A stretch of DNA of 30,828 nt from Ruminococcaceae bacterium UBA7127 (GTDB lineage Bacteria > Bacillota > Clostridia > Oscillospirales > Acutalibacteraceae), in NCBI GenBank assembly GCA_002493005.1, contig DKXL01000007.1, positions 1 through 30,828 of the forward strand, given 5' to 3'. Made by a program: the position numbers and the translations under genes. The notes under the pieces were generated by a model. The model was not told the origin of the DNA. It did not search any database and was given only the letters and a program-made list of their open reading frames with translations. Shown piece by piece: positions 16,039-24,464 of the stretch; position 1 is the stretch's first letter; every line of letters starts with the position of its first letter.

Positions 16039-18123
16039 ATGAAAAAATCATCAAAGGTTCTCAGTTTAGTACTTGCAGTACTTATGGCTATGTCCTGTTT
16101 TACAGGTCTTACTATTTTTTCTGCTTCTGCTGCTGAGGACACAAAAATCTATTTTCAAGTCCCGGATGCAAGCGTTGTAGACTGGGGCACCGTAAAGAAT
16201 GTTTTCTGCCATCTCTACGCTGTTTACGGCGACGACACATTATATGAGCCGGCATGGCAAACAAGTAAAACAAAGTGCAAGCAGGATAAGGATACCGGTT
16301 TGTATTACTTTGATACAGCCACACTTAAGGACAAGGTACTTGGAGATGACGGTAAATATACTGCAGGCGACTCTCACGGCGGACTTCAGCCGGGATGCGA
16401 CTACGGTATCATCTTCTCTATTAAAAACAGTGCAAGTGCAACTCACCAGACTTGTAACGTAACATTGTCAGCTGAATGCCTTGGCGGTACAATCGTTTGT
16501 ACAGGCGGAAAGGTTGAGAACACAGAGGACTCTTCAAAGCTTGATGACAGAGCTACTTGGAAAGAGGCTAACCTTGCTGCTGAGTATGGTCCAAGAAAGA
16601 ATATTACATCAACAGGTAAAATCGTTGGTGAGGTTCTTGGCAAATATCAGCCAAAAGAGCAGATTGTTGCTCAGTACATTTACAACTGGGCTGTAGTAAA
16701 TGCAGGTACTCCATATGCTCCAACACCTGAAAAAGTTGCAAATGCTTGCCAGGATTTCGGTGTTGAACCAATGGATGTTTATAATCAGTATGCATCAGAT
16801 TATGCTGAGCAGCTTGCTGATCCTGTAACATATCCAGACTGTGCTCCTCTTACAACAGTAGCTGAGCTTCTCGGTGTTGATCCTAACGCAACAACTGAGG
16901 CTACTGAGGCTACAGAAGTAACTGAGGCAACAGAAGCTACAGAGGTAACAGAAGTAACTGAGGCAACCGAGGCTACAGAAGTAACAGAGGCAACTGAGGC
17001 TACAGAAGTAACAGAAGCAACTGAAGCTACAGAGGTTACAGAAGCAACAGAAGCTACAGAGGCTACTGAAGTAACAGAAGTAACAGAGGCAACAGAAGCT
17101 ACAGAGGTTACAGAAGTAACAGAAGCAACTGAAGCTACAGAGGCTACAGAGGCAACTGAGGCTACAGAAGCAACAGAGGAAACTGAGGATACAACTCCTG
17201 TAGAAGAAACAGTTTATGTACTCGCAGGTACAGAGGCACTCACAGGTTACTATTGGATTGGTTCACCTGAGGAAGCTCCTGAAAATGTTATGACTGCAAC
17301 AGACGGTGGTCTTTACACAATCACATATGCAAATGTTCCAACAGGTACACATCAGGTTAAAGTAGTTGAAAACTACGCTGACGGTACACAGGCATGGATT
17401 GGTCTTAACGGAGGCGACGCTAACGTTTCATTTGACGTTGCAAACGCACCTTGTGATGTAACAATCACATACAACCTTGAAACAAAGGAAATCGTTGTAA
17501 CAGGCGACAATGTAGTACCTACAAAACTTGATGTTGATTTTATTACTACAGTAGGCGGCGGTGACGGCAACTGGCTTAACGGAGTTGCTTGGGATCCTGC
17601 TGATTTGTCAAACAAGATGACAGAGGTTGAAGAGGGTCTTTATCAGATTACTTACAACGAAGTTGAAGAGTATGACAACTACACAATCAAGTTTGCTGTT
17701 AACGGTGAATGGACACACAACTTTGGTGGTGTAGTTGCAGGAATCGGTGTTGATTCTGAGGCTGTTTACAACGGCGGCGATATCACAGTTGACCTTACAG
17801 GTTACGAGGTTAGCAACGTAACAGTTACACTTGACATTAGAAACTTTGATATGGCAACAGGTACAGGCGCTACATTCAGAGTAGATGCTGAAAAGGTTGA
17901 ACCTATTGTAAAAGAAATCTATGGTGATGTTGACGGTGACGGTACTATCACAGTAGCTGATGCTACAATGATTCAGCAGGCTGCTATCGATCTTATCGAA
18001 GTAGACACAACAATCGCTGACGTTAACGGCGACGGCATGGTTACAATTCAGGACTGCACATTAGTTCAGAAGTACATTGCTGAACTTGGCTACAACACAG
18101 CTTTAGTTGGTCAGCCAATCTAA
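16039..18123 (+). CDS. sas20: Sas20-like secreted starch-binding amylosome protein with dockerin
   Basis: This 694-aa secreted protein has no visible catalytic motif. Residues 1-32 are a signal peptide ending SASAA. Residues 33-283 are a domain with a beta-rich first half and a helical second half (VGEVLGKYQ...ADPVTYP). Residues 286-384 are a linker of 33 Thr-Glu-x triplets, x nearly always Ala or Val. Two tandem X25-type starch-binding modules follow (about 390-488 and 496-618; each has a GLY(T/Q)ITY strand and a conserved Trp region). A dockerin closes the protein (about 627-686) with calcium loops DVDGDG and DVNGDG. This order matches R. bromii Sas20, known to bind starch through two domains joined by a flexible linker. 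The ATG follows AAAGGAGG. It should dock to a cohesin scaffoldin and hold starch near amylases such as the one at 563-2830. The specific name rests on architecture, not on an alignment. Confidence 0.85.
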   Translation: MKKSSKVLSLVLAVLMAMSCFTGLTIFSASAAEDTKIYFQVPDASVVDWGTVKNVFCHLYAVYGDDTLYEPAWQTSKTKCKQDKDTGLYYFDTATLKDKVLGDDGKYTAGDSHGGLQPGCDYGIIFSIKNSASATHQTCNVTLSAECLGGTIVCTGGKVENTEDSSKLDDRATWKEANLAAEYGPRKNITSTGKIVGEVLGKYQPKEQIVAQYIYNWAVVNAGTPYAPTPEKVANACQDFGVEPMDVYNQYASDYAEQLADPVTYPDCAPLTTVAELLGVDPNATTEATEATEVTEATEATEVTEVTEATEATEVTEATEATEVTEATEATEVTEATEATEATEVTEVTEATEATEVTEVTEATEATEATEATEATEATEETEDTTPVEETVYVLAGTEALTGYYWIGSPEEAPENVMTATDGGLYTITYANVPTGTHQVKVVENYADGTQAWIGLNGGDANVSFDVANAPCDVTITYNLETKEIVVTGDNVVPTKLDVDFITTVGGGDGNWLNGVAWDPADLSNKMTEVEEGLYQITYNEVEEYDNYTIKFAVNGEWTHNFGGVVAGIGVDSEAVYNGGDITVDLTGYEVSNVTVTLDIRNFDMATGTGATFRVDAEKVEPIVKEIYGDVDGDGTITVADATMIQQAAIDLIEVDTTIADVNGDGMVTIQDCTLVQKYIAELGYNTALVGQPI
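16894..17190 (+). repeat. 9-bp coding tandem repeat (Thr-Glu-Ala/Val linker)
   Basis: This is about 33 copies of a 9-bp unit of the form ACN-GAR-GYN, coding for T-E-A or T-E-V, ending in T-E-E and T-E-D. Synonymous codons are mixed (ACT/ACA, GAG/GAA, GCT/GCA), so copies are not identical. Longer blocks such as TEA-TEA-TEV recur, suggesting growth by duplication of 27-bp blocks. It codes for the acidic, flexible spacer of the Sas20-like protein. Confidence 0.95.
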
Positions 18124-18190
18124 GGTTAATTTGATTAACTTAAGTAATGTGATATACGATTTGACATAAAATTATATATACACAATTTTA

Positions 18191-18216
18191 GCCCCCACAA
18201 AGTGGGGGCTTTTTTC
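18191..18216 (+). terminator. terminator of the Sas20-like gene
   Basis: An 8-bp GC-rich stem (GCCCCCAC / GTGGGGGC, 18191-18198 with 18202-18209) with loop AAA is followed by six T and CT. Confidence 0.95.
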
Positions 18217-18235
18217 TGTATTTAGGGCTATGCAA

Positions 18236-18396
18236 CAATACCTATAATGTGGTATAATAACCTCATAGCTTCGGTTATTATACCGCTAATTCATATTGCC
18301 CGCTCAGTTTGTCACTTTGTGACGACGAGCGTTGGATATATATAAAATATTTTATCTTTAATTTGCGAAGATAAAAACAGGCGAAGGCTTTGCCTT
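18236..18396. repeat. cluster of inverted repeats upstream of the cyclase gene
   Basis: Four inverted repeats follow one another. First, GGTATAATAACC (18251-18262) with GGTTATTATACC (18273-18284). Second, GTCAC-TTT-GTGAC (18311-18323) flanked by CGCTC (18301-18305) and GAGCG (18327-18331). Third, TTTTATCTT (18350-18358) with AAGATAAAA (18368-18376). Fourth, AAGGC-TTT-GCCTT (18384-18396). No coding frame is apparent. It may be a degenerate palindromic insertion element or a structured leader. The first repeat has TATAAT on both strands, so it could also hold a promoter. Confidence 0.5.
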
Positions 18397-18419
18397 TAGA
18401 TAAAGAAAGGTGAAAAACT

Positions 18420-19013
18420 TTGATTATTCATGATATTTCAAAAGATACCTTGACAACTCCTGTATATGACGGAGATCCCCAAACAACAATTAAAAAACTC
18501 AAATCGATTGATAACGGTGATGAATATAATCTGTCGATGCTTTCTATGTGTGTTCACGCAGGAACTCACATAGATGCGCCGCTTCATTTTTGCTCCGACG
18601 GCAATGCTGTTAACAGCATAAGGCTCAACACTTTTTACGGAAAATGTACTGTTATCTCGGTTGACGGTATATTGACAGGCGAGGATATGGAACGTTTGCT
18701 GCCTTATTGCAAGAAACGCATATTATTCCACGGTGAAGGTAATACTTATATTTCACATTCAGCCGCGATTGTGCTGGCTGCAAGCAGAGCGGTGCTTGTG
18801 GGAACTGATGCTGATTCAATCGCCCCGCCGTTTGATGTGCTTAAGCCGCATCTTGAACTTGCCCGTGCAGGTATTGCCGTGCTTGAAAATCTTAATCTTT
18901 CGGCTGTTAATGACGGCGAGTATGAGTTGTGTGCATTTCCTGTCAAGCTTGGCGGTCTTGAGGCTGCACCATGCCGTGCGATTTTGTTTGAGCAGGAAAA
19001 AGGACTGAATTAA
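18420..19013 (+). CDS. cyclase / kynurenine formamidase-like metal-dependent hydrolase
   Basis: This 197-aa protein belongs to the cyclase superfamily, metal-dependent amide or ester hydrolases that include bacterial kynurenine formamidase and polyketide cyclases. The hallmark metal site is present as HAGTHIDAPLHF (residues 46-57), and the N-terminus MIIHDISKDTLTTPVYDGDP is typical. The start is the TTG at 18420 behind GAAAGGTG (spacing 7 nt); no ATG occurs near the N-terminus of the domain. No other tryptophan-degradation gene is nearby, so the substrate is unknown. The HAD phosphatase gene begins 21 nt downstream, which suggests cotranscription. Confidence 0.88.
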   Translation: MIIHDISKDTLTTPVYDGDPQTTIKKLKSIDNGDEYNLSMLSMCVHAGTHIDAPLHFCSDGNAVNSIRLNTFYGKCTVISVDGILTGEDMERLLPYCKKRILFHGEGNTYISHSAAIVLAASRAVLVGTDADSIAPPFDVLKPHLELARAGIAVLENLNLSAVNDGEYELCAFPVKLGGLEAAPCRAILFEQEKGLN

Positions 19014-19034
19014 GTCAGATTTGAGGTTGATATA

Positions 19035-19703
19035 GTGATAAAAATGGCGATTTTCGATTTGGACGGTACACTGGTTAATTCGCTTGATGACCTTGCAATA
19101 AGTGTTAATTATGCCTTGAAACGAGCCGGTCTTGAAGAAAGGCCTGCTCAGAATTATAAATTTTATGCTGGCAACGGCAGAGATATGCTGATAAAAAGAG
19201 CAATGGGTGAAGCTGCCGACAATAAAGTGCTGTTTGAACAGGTTAGAGATGATTATGATGCTCATTATGCTGTTCACAGCAATGACCATACACAGGCATA
19301 TTTGGGTTGTGATAAAATGCTTGCAGGGCTTGCTGCCAAGGGAATAATGACTTCAGTGTTGTCAAACAAGCCGCATCAGTTTGTTGCTGCAATTCTTAAC
19401 AAGCTTTATCCCAACCATAAATTTACTGTAGCTTGGGGACAAAAGCCTGAATACAAGTGTAAGCCCGAGCCTGATGCCCTGCTTGCAATTCTGAGATTAT
19501 ACGGTGTTAAGCCTAATGAGTGCATTTATGTTGGGGACAGCGATGTTGATGTGTTTACGGCAAAAAATGCAGGAGTAAGAATGGTAGGAGTATCATGGGG
19601 ATTCCGTGGCAGAGAAGAGCTTATGAATGCAGGTGCGCCGTTTGTGGCTGACAGTGCAGAAGAACTTTTAGAATATATAAGTGAGTTATATGAACAAGAT
19701 TAA
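19035..19703 (+). CDS. HAD-superfamily phosphatase, phosphoglycolate phosphatase-like
   Basis: This 222-aa HAD hydrolase uses an aspartate nucleophile to remove phosphate from small metabolites. Motif I is FDLDGTLVNS (nucleophile D8, acid/base D10), motif II is the SNKPH region, motif III the lysine in KCKPEPD, and motif IV VGDSDVDVFTAKNAG. A helical cap lies between motifs I and II, as in the Gph/PGMB group. The GTG at 19035 has GAGG 8 nt upstream; an ATG three codons later is possible. It overlaps queH by 14 nt. The substrate cannot be fixed by sequence; 2-phosphoglycolate is the usual guess. Confidence 0.9.
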   Translation: MIKMAIFDLDGTLVNSLDDLAISVNYALKRAGLEERPAQNYKFYAGNGRDMLIKRAMGEAADNKVLFEQVRDDYDAHYAVHSNDHTQAYLGCDKMLAGLAAKGIMTSVLSNKPHQFVAAILNKLYPNHKFTVAWGQKPEYKCKPEPDALLAILRLYGVKPNECIYVGDSDVDVFTAKNAGVRMVGVSWGFRGREELMNAGAPFVADSAEELLEYISELYEQD

Positions 19704-20304
19704 TTATCAAAAAGAGCTTGACAAGGTTATAGAGAAGAATTTGGCGGAAAACAAAATTCCGTCATTGCTGTTGCATGTTTGTTGTGCGCCGTGTTCAAGC
19801 TATTGCCTTGAATATCTTTCGCAGTATTTTAGTATTACCGTTTATTATTACAATCCTAATATTTCTTTAAAAGAAGAATATGGATATCGCCTTAGTGAAG
19901 AAAAGCGCCTTGTATCGCTTATGAATTTTAAAAATCCCGTTACGATTGTTGAGGGCAGATATAACCCAAGGGAGTTTTTTGATGTTGTCAAGGGGCTTGA
20001 AAACGAACCCGAGGGCGGCAGGAGATGCGAACAATGCTTTAGATTACGTTTGGAGTCAGCGGCTCAGATTGCGGCAGAAAAGGGCTTTGATTATTTTACT
20101 ACGACGCTCACAATAAGTCCTCTCAAAAACGCAGATATGCTTAACAGCATAGGTGCCCAAATGGTGGAAAAGTATGGTATAAACTGGTTGTACAGCGACT
20201 TTAAGAAACGCGAGGGATATAAACGGTCAATAGTGCTTTCTAAGCAGTATGACCTTTACAGACAAAACTACTGTGGATGCGTTTTTTCAAAACCAAAAGA
20301 GTAA
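19690..20304 (+). CDS. queH: epoxyqueuosine reductase QueH
   Basis: QueH (formerly DUF208) reduces epoxyqueuosine to queuosine at the wobble base of tRNAs with GUN anticodons and replaces QueG in many Firmicutes. The 204-aa protein has the family cysteines: HVCCAPCSSYC (C31, C32), RRCEQCFRLR (C113, C116) and a C-terminal NYCGC pair, which include ligands of the iron-sulfur cluster. LLLHVCCAPC near the start and TTTLTISPLKN in the middle are typical. The ATG at 19690 is preferred to the GTG at 19681. It overlaps the phosphatase gene by 14 nt. No other queuosine gene is in the window. Confidence 0.93.
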   Translation: MNKINYQKELDKVIEKNLAENKIPSLLLHVCCAPCSSYCLEYLSQYFSITVYYYNPNISLKEEYGYRLSEEKRLVSLMNFKNPVTIVEGRYNPREFFDVVKGLENEPEGGRRCEQCFRLRLESAAQIAAEKGFDYFTTTLTISPLKNADMLNSIGAQMVEKYGINWLYSDFKKREGYKRSIVLSKQYDLYRQNYCGCVFSKPKE

Positions 20305-20344
20305 ATTAATATCTTACCGTTAATAGGTAAAAAGAGAAAAAATT

Positions 20345-20378
20345 ACCCTCCTGATGTTATACGCATCAGGAGGGTTTG
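20345..20378. terminator. bidirectional terminator between queH and ptsI
   Basis: A perfect 12-bp stem, ACCCTCCTGATG (20345-20356) with CATCAGGAGGGT (20364-20375), has a 7-nt loop. Rightward it is followed by TTTGTTC, leftward by AATTTTTTCTC. It should end both the queH and the ptsI transcripts. Confidence 0.93.
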
Positions 20379-20396
20379 TTCTGTAAATTCATAAAT

Positions 20397-22097
20397 TTAA
20401 ATTACAGTTTTAAGGTAATTTTCAATCTCAGCCTGGGTGGAGAACTGCATAACTTTTTCTGCAATCTTATCAGTCTCTTCCTTTGACCATTTTGAAATAG
20501 CCTTTCTTACCTTGAGTACTGATGGAGCAGATACACTGAACTCAGTGAGTCCGAAAGAAATAAGCAGGGGAATCATCATCTCATTTGCAGCGGCTTCACC
20601 GCACATACCGACAGGAATGTTATTTTTTCTTCCTGACTCAATGATGTTCTTAATAAGCCGTAACACTCCCGGCTGGAGCGGTGAGTACAAGTATGATACG
20701 TTGCTGTTTCCTCTGTCGCATGCCATTGTGTAACCGGTGAGGTCGTTAGTGCCGATACTGAAAAAGTCAGCTTCTTTAGCAAGAATATCAGCTATGACGG
20801 CTGCTGAGGGGGTTTCAATCATAACACCAACCTTTATATCTTTGTTAAAGGCTGTGTTATTTTTCATAAGCTCTGATTTGACTTCTTCAACAAGCTGTTT
20901 GCCTTCTCTTAATTCGTCAACTGTAGTGACAAGGGGGAACATAATACTTATTTTGCCAAAGGCACTTGCACGCAGAATGGCTCTGAGCTGAGTCTTGAAC
21001 AAATCACGTTTTTTCAGGCAATAACGTATTGCTCTGAATCCCATAAACGGATTTTCTTCTTTTTCAAGACCGAGATACGGCAAATCCTTGTCGCCGCCGA
21101 TATCAAGAGTTCTGATTATTAGAGGCTTGTTTTTGAGGATAAGAGCGGCTTTTTTGTATGCCTCAAATTGTTCGTCTTCTGTTGGAACAGAAGTTCGTTC
21201 CATAAATAAAAACTCTGTTCTGAACAATCCGACTCCCTCACCGTCAGCGCTGACTGTCTTTAGCGCGTCGTCGGGTTTTCCGATATTGCAGAAAAGCTCG
21301 TAATTCTCACCGCTTGCAGACACGGTAGGTTTATTTCTGTAATTTTCAAGTTCACGCCGTTCTTCCAAAAAGCTCCTGCGTTTTTGGGTGTAGGTTTGCA
21401 ATTCGGAGTCATCAGGAGAAACGATAATTTCGCCTTTGCTTCCGTCAACAATCACCTGCTCACCTGCCGCAAGCTTGCCTGTAATTCCGTTTACACTCAG
21501 TACTGCAGGAATTTCAAGCGCTCTTGCCAAGATTGCAGAATGTGAGGTAGTGCCTCCTGTTTCGGTAATAATGCCGACAATGTTATCCTTGTTAATGCCT
21601 GCGGTCATTGAAGGTGTAAGCTCTTTTGCCACAATTACAGTGCCTTTTGGTGCGGTGCTTATTTTAACCTCGTTTTTACCAAGCAGAATGCTAAGTACAC
21701 CGATTTTTATATCTTTAACGTCTGTGGCACGCTGTCTGGTGAGTTCATCGTCGGTTGACGAAAACATTGCAATAAACATATCGCACATATGCTCAAGCGC
21801 ACTTTCGGCACACTGACCTTCGTTTATCAGCTTTTCAATTTCACCGCTGAGATACGGGTCTTTTATCATCTGAATGTGACCCTCAAGAATTTCAGCTTCT
21901 TTGTCGCCTGCGGCGGTTCTTAAGTTTTCTGCCTGTGCTTTTGTGTTGTCACAAAACAGAGCGACAGCATTCTTAAAACGCTGTGATTCAGCCTCAATGT
22001 CGGTAACGGTTTTTGGTGTATATTCAAGCGAGTGCTCTTCAACAAGCATAACCCTGCCAATTCCGATGCCTTCTGAGGCGGCTGTTCCATACAACAT
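20397..22097 (-). CDS. ptsI: PTS enzyme I (phosphoenolpyruvate-protein phosphotransferase)
   Basis: Enzyme I moves phosphate from phosphoenolpyruvate to HPr, the first step of PTS sugar uptake. From the ATG at 22097 it is 566 aa, close to the usual 570. The phosphorylated histidine is H186 in GGTTSHSAILARALEIPAV. The PEP-binding barrel shows LFRTEFLFMERTSVPTEDEQ, RTLDIGGDKDLPYL, TNDLTGYTMACDRGN and the catalytic cysteine in GMCGEAAA. A GTG at 22106 is part of the GAGGTG ribosome site and is unlikely to be the start. It is the last gene of the fructose operon, 15 nt after ptsH. Confidence 0.97.
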   Translation of the reverse strand: MLYGTAASEGIGIGRVMLVEEHSLEYTPKTVTDIEAESQRFKNAVALFCDNTKAQAENLRTAAGDKEAEILEGHIQMIKDPYLSGEIEKLINEGQCAESALEHMCDMFIAMFSSTDDELTRQRATDVKDIKIGVLSILLGKNEVKISTAPKGTVIVAKELTPSMTAGINKDNIVGIITETGGTTSHSAILARALEIPAVLSVNGITGKLAAGEQVIVDGSKGEIIVSPDDSELQTYTQKRRSFLEERRELENYRNKPTVSASGENYELFCNIGKPDDALKTVSADGEGVGLFRTEFLFMERTSVPTEDEQFEAYKKAALILKNKPLIIRTLDIGGDKDLPYLGLEKEENPFMGFRAIRYCLKKRDLFKTQLRAILRASAFGKISIMFPLVTTVDELREGKQLVEEVKSELMKNNTAFNKDIKVGVMIETPSAAVIADILAKEADFFSIGTNDLTGYTMACDRGNSNVSYLYSPLQPGVLRLIKNIIESGRKNNIPVGMCGEAAANEMMIPLLISFGLTEFSVSAPSVLKVRKAISKWSKEETDKIAEKVMQFSTQAEIENYLKTVI

Positions 22098-22112
22098 AGT
22101 TGTCACCTCGTC

Positions 22113-22376
22113 TTACTCTCCAAGTCCGCTTTCAATAAGTTCTACGGCTTCTGCAAGGGCTTCGTTTTCATCAGCTCCGTTGCAAATTACCTCAAGCTCA
22201 CTGCCGCATTTTATGCAAGCGGCAATTATGTTTAGCAGACTTTTTGCATTGTAGTCGTTTCCGTTAAATCTGATAGTTACGTCACAGGAATATTTGCTCA
22301 TTGCACCTGAGAATACTGATGCAGGACGCATATGAAAACCTTGTGCATTTGTTAATACGAGTTGTTTTGATACCAT
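22113..22376 (-). CDS. ptsH: phosphocarrier protein HPr
   Basis: HPr (87 aa) accepts phosphate from Enzyme I on H15 and passes it to EIIA of FruA. The active-site loop reads NAQGFHMRPAS: the histidine and the RPA are kept, but Leu before it is Phe and the usual Ala/Ser after it is Met. S46 in NAKSLLNI sits at the regulatory serine position phosphorylated by HPr kinase in Firmicutes, so a role in carbon catabolite control is possible. ATG follows AAGGAGAAATT. It lies between fruA (123 nt gap) and ptsI. Confidence 0.94.
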   Translation of the reverse strand: MVSKQLVLTNAQGFHMRPASVFSGAMSKYSCDVTIRFNGNDYNAKSLLNIIAACIKCGSELEVICNGADENEALAEAVELIESGLGE

Positions 22377-22449
22377 AATAATTTCTCCTTATATATAAAT
22401 TTTAATTGCCAAATAGAATTATTCAGCTGTTGGTTACTTTGTGATAAAC

Positions 22450-22463
22450 AGCCTGAAAAGGCT
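22450..22463 (-). other. small hairpin in the fruA-ptsH gap
   Basis: AGCCT and AGGCT arms form a 5-bp stem in the 123-nt gap between fruA and ptsH. On the minus strand the stem is followed by GTTTATC, too weak for a confident terminator. It could be a leaky terminator or mRNA processing site that adjusts ptsHI relative to fruA. No good promoter was found in this gap. Confidence 0.3.
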
Positions 22464-22499
22464 AAAGTTATAAAGTGTTTGCTTAATTTTTCAGTGATG

Positions 22500-24452
22500 T
22501 TACCGTGCTCTTTTAAATATTGCAAGCAACAGCATTGCGACTACTGAGCCTATTGCAAGTGCAAGAAGATACATAAGCGGATTGCCGATAGTTGCAATTA
22601 CAAAAACACCGCCGTGGGGAGCCATCAGTGTGCAACCGAAAAGCCATGACAGACCGCCTGATGTTGCGGCGCCGAGTGCACATGCAGGAATAACCTTGAG
22701 CGGATCTGATGCGGCATAGGGGATAGCGCCTTCTGTTATAAAGCTGAGTCCCATAATATAGTTTACAATGCCGTTTTTGCGATCATCCGCAGTCCATCTG
22801 TTTTTGAAAAATGTTGTTGAGAGTGCGATTGCAAGCGGAGGAACCATACCGCCAATCATTACGGAAGCCATTACCTGATAGCAGGCAGTCTGTGTAGCAG
22901 GGTCGGTTGTTGCCGCAGCCGCTGTGAGCATACCTGTACCAAATACATATGCCGCCTTGTTAAATGGGCCGCCCATATCAATAGACATCATTCCGCCCAA
23001 AATACAGCCTAAAAGTATGCCTAAATTATTTTCGCTAAGCCATGTAAGGCCGTTGTTAAGACCTGAGTTAATCATTCCCATAAACGGGTTTACAACACAC
23101 ATCATAACGCTGACAATTCCAAGACCTGCCAAAGGATAGATAAGCACAGGCTTTATGCCCTCAAGAGCGTCGGGCAGCTTGTCGCAAAGTTTTTCGATAC
23201 CAAGCATCAGATAACCGCCTGCAAAGCCTGCAAGCAATGCTCCGAGAAAACCTGACGGAATGTTGTCTGTTGCGCCGGGTGCAATCAATGTTGCACCGTT
23301 TGATGCAAGAAATCCGCCTACAAAGCCGACAAGCAATCCAGGACGGTCGGCGATAGACCTTGCAATAAATCCTGCCAGAATCGGCAGCATAAAGTTAAAT
23401 GCATAACCGCCGATTGTTTTAAACCAGTTTGCGGCAGGAGTGACAGTACCGAATGCTGAATTATTCTCTGCTGATACTCCGCAAGCGGAGTCAATTAAAA
23501 ATGCAATAGCAATAAATATACCGCCTGCAACCACAAACGGAAGCATATGAGAAACGCCGTTCATAAGATGCTTGTAAATCTGTCTGCCAAAGCTTTCGCC
23601 GGAATCTGATGAATTATCTTTAGTGGCTTTTTGATTTGAGTGGAATGTCTGTGCCTTGCCGTTTATGATTGTGTTTATCAGTTCCTCAGGCTTGTTGATG
23701 CCGTCGGCAACCTTGGTTGAATAAACAGGCTTTCTGTCAAAGCGTGCAGTTTCAACGCTTTTGTCAGCGGCAATTATAATGCCGTCGCAGTCAGCAATTT
23801 CTTCGGCGGTTAATGCGTTCTTGACTCCGCCCGAACCGTTAGTTTCAACCTTTATGGTAATTCCCATCTTTTCGCCTGCTTTTACAAGCGCCTCAGCCGC
23901 CATATAGGTGTGAGCAATACCGGTAGGGCAGGCTGTTACAGCCAACACTCTGTATCCGGATTTTTCGGGTTCGCTCTTTGCGGCTTCTTCGGGGAATTTT
24001 TCGGTTTCTTTTTCATCGATGATGTTCAAAAACTCATCAGGTGTTTTTGCGGTTTTCAGCTTTGCGGTAAATTCCTCGTCCATCAAAAGCTGCATAAGCC
24101 TTGCCAGCACCTCAAGATGAATATCACCGTCTGTTGTAGCTGCAATCATAAAAATCAATTTGCAGGGCTTGTTGTCTGCGGCACCGTAATCAACTCCGTT
24201 TGGTACGGTGATTGCGGTGAGTGCCGGAGCCTTTACGGCTTCGCTCTTGGCGTGGGGAATAGCTACCTCCATACCGACAGCGGTTGTGCCCATCTCTTCA
24301 CGTTTTAAAATTCCGTCCCTGTATGCCGCAACATCTTTAAGGTTGCCGCATTTTTCGTGGAGCAAGACGAGCTTTTCGATAGCAGCGCCTTTGTCGCTGA
24401 CGTCCACATTAAGAGCGACGCCTGATTTTGTGAGCAAATCGGTGATACGCAT
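22500..24452 (-). CDS. fruA: fructose PTS transporter, EIIABC
   Basis: This 650-aa membrane permease imports fructose and phosphorylates it, normally to fructose-1-phosphate. Domain order is EIIA (about 1-150; phosphorylated H67 in VAIPHAKS), EIIB (about 166-265; phosphorylated C175 in TACPTGIAHTYMAAEAL, the fructose-type signature) and EIIC (about 290-650; multiple membrane helices starting near MLPFVVAGGIFIAIAF). A Ser/Asn/Gln-rich linker separates EIIB from EIIC. The gene is 12 nt from fruK and in the same operon as its cytosolic donors HPr and Enzyme I. Fructose specificity is inferred from the EIIB signature and the adjacent fruK. Confidence 0.96.
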   Translation of the reverse strand: MRITDLLTKSGVALNVDVSDKGAAIEKLVLLHEKCGNLKDVAAYRDGILKREEMGTTAVGMEVAIPHAKSEAVKAPALTAITVPNGVDYGAADNKPCKLIFMIAATTDGDIHLEVLARLMQLLMDEEFTAKLKTAKTPDEFLNIIDEKETEKFPEEAAKSEPEKSGYRVLAVTACPTGIAHTYMAAEALVKAGEKMGITIKVETNGSGGVKNALTAEEIADCDGIIIAADKSVETARFDRKPVYSTKVADGINKPEELINTIINGKAQTFHSNQKATKDNSSDSGESFGRQIYKHLMNGVSHMLPFVVAGGIFIAIAFLIDSACGVSAENNSAFGTVTPAANWFKTIGGYAFNFMLPILAGFIARSIADRPGLLVGFVGGFLASNGATLIAPGATDNIPSGFLGALLAGFAGGYLMLGIEKLCDKLPDALEGIKPVLIYPLAGLGIVSVMMCVVNPFMGMINSGLNNGLTWLSENNLGILLGCILGGMMSIDMGGPFNKAAYVFGTGMLTAAAATTDPATQTACYQVMASVMIGGMVPPLAIALSTTFFKNRWTADDRKNGIVNYIMGLSFITEGAIPYAASDPLKVIPACALGAATSGGLSWLFGCTLMAPHGGVFVIATIGNPLMYLLALAIGSVVAMLLLAIFKRAR

Positions 24453-24464
24453 AATAATCTCTCC

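Noticed and set aside
16894..17190. Short-period repeat as a possible CRISPR or satellite array
   Set aside because: The 9-bp period is in phase with a coding frame and encodes a Thr-Glu-x linker; there are no repeat-spacer units.
18816..19289. 157-codon open frame on the minus strand
   Set aside because: It is antisense to the cyclase and phosphatase genes, both of which have clear family motifs; no supporting signals.
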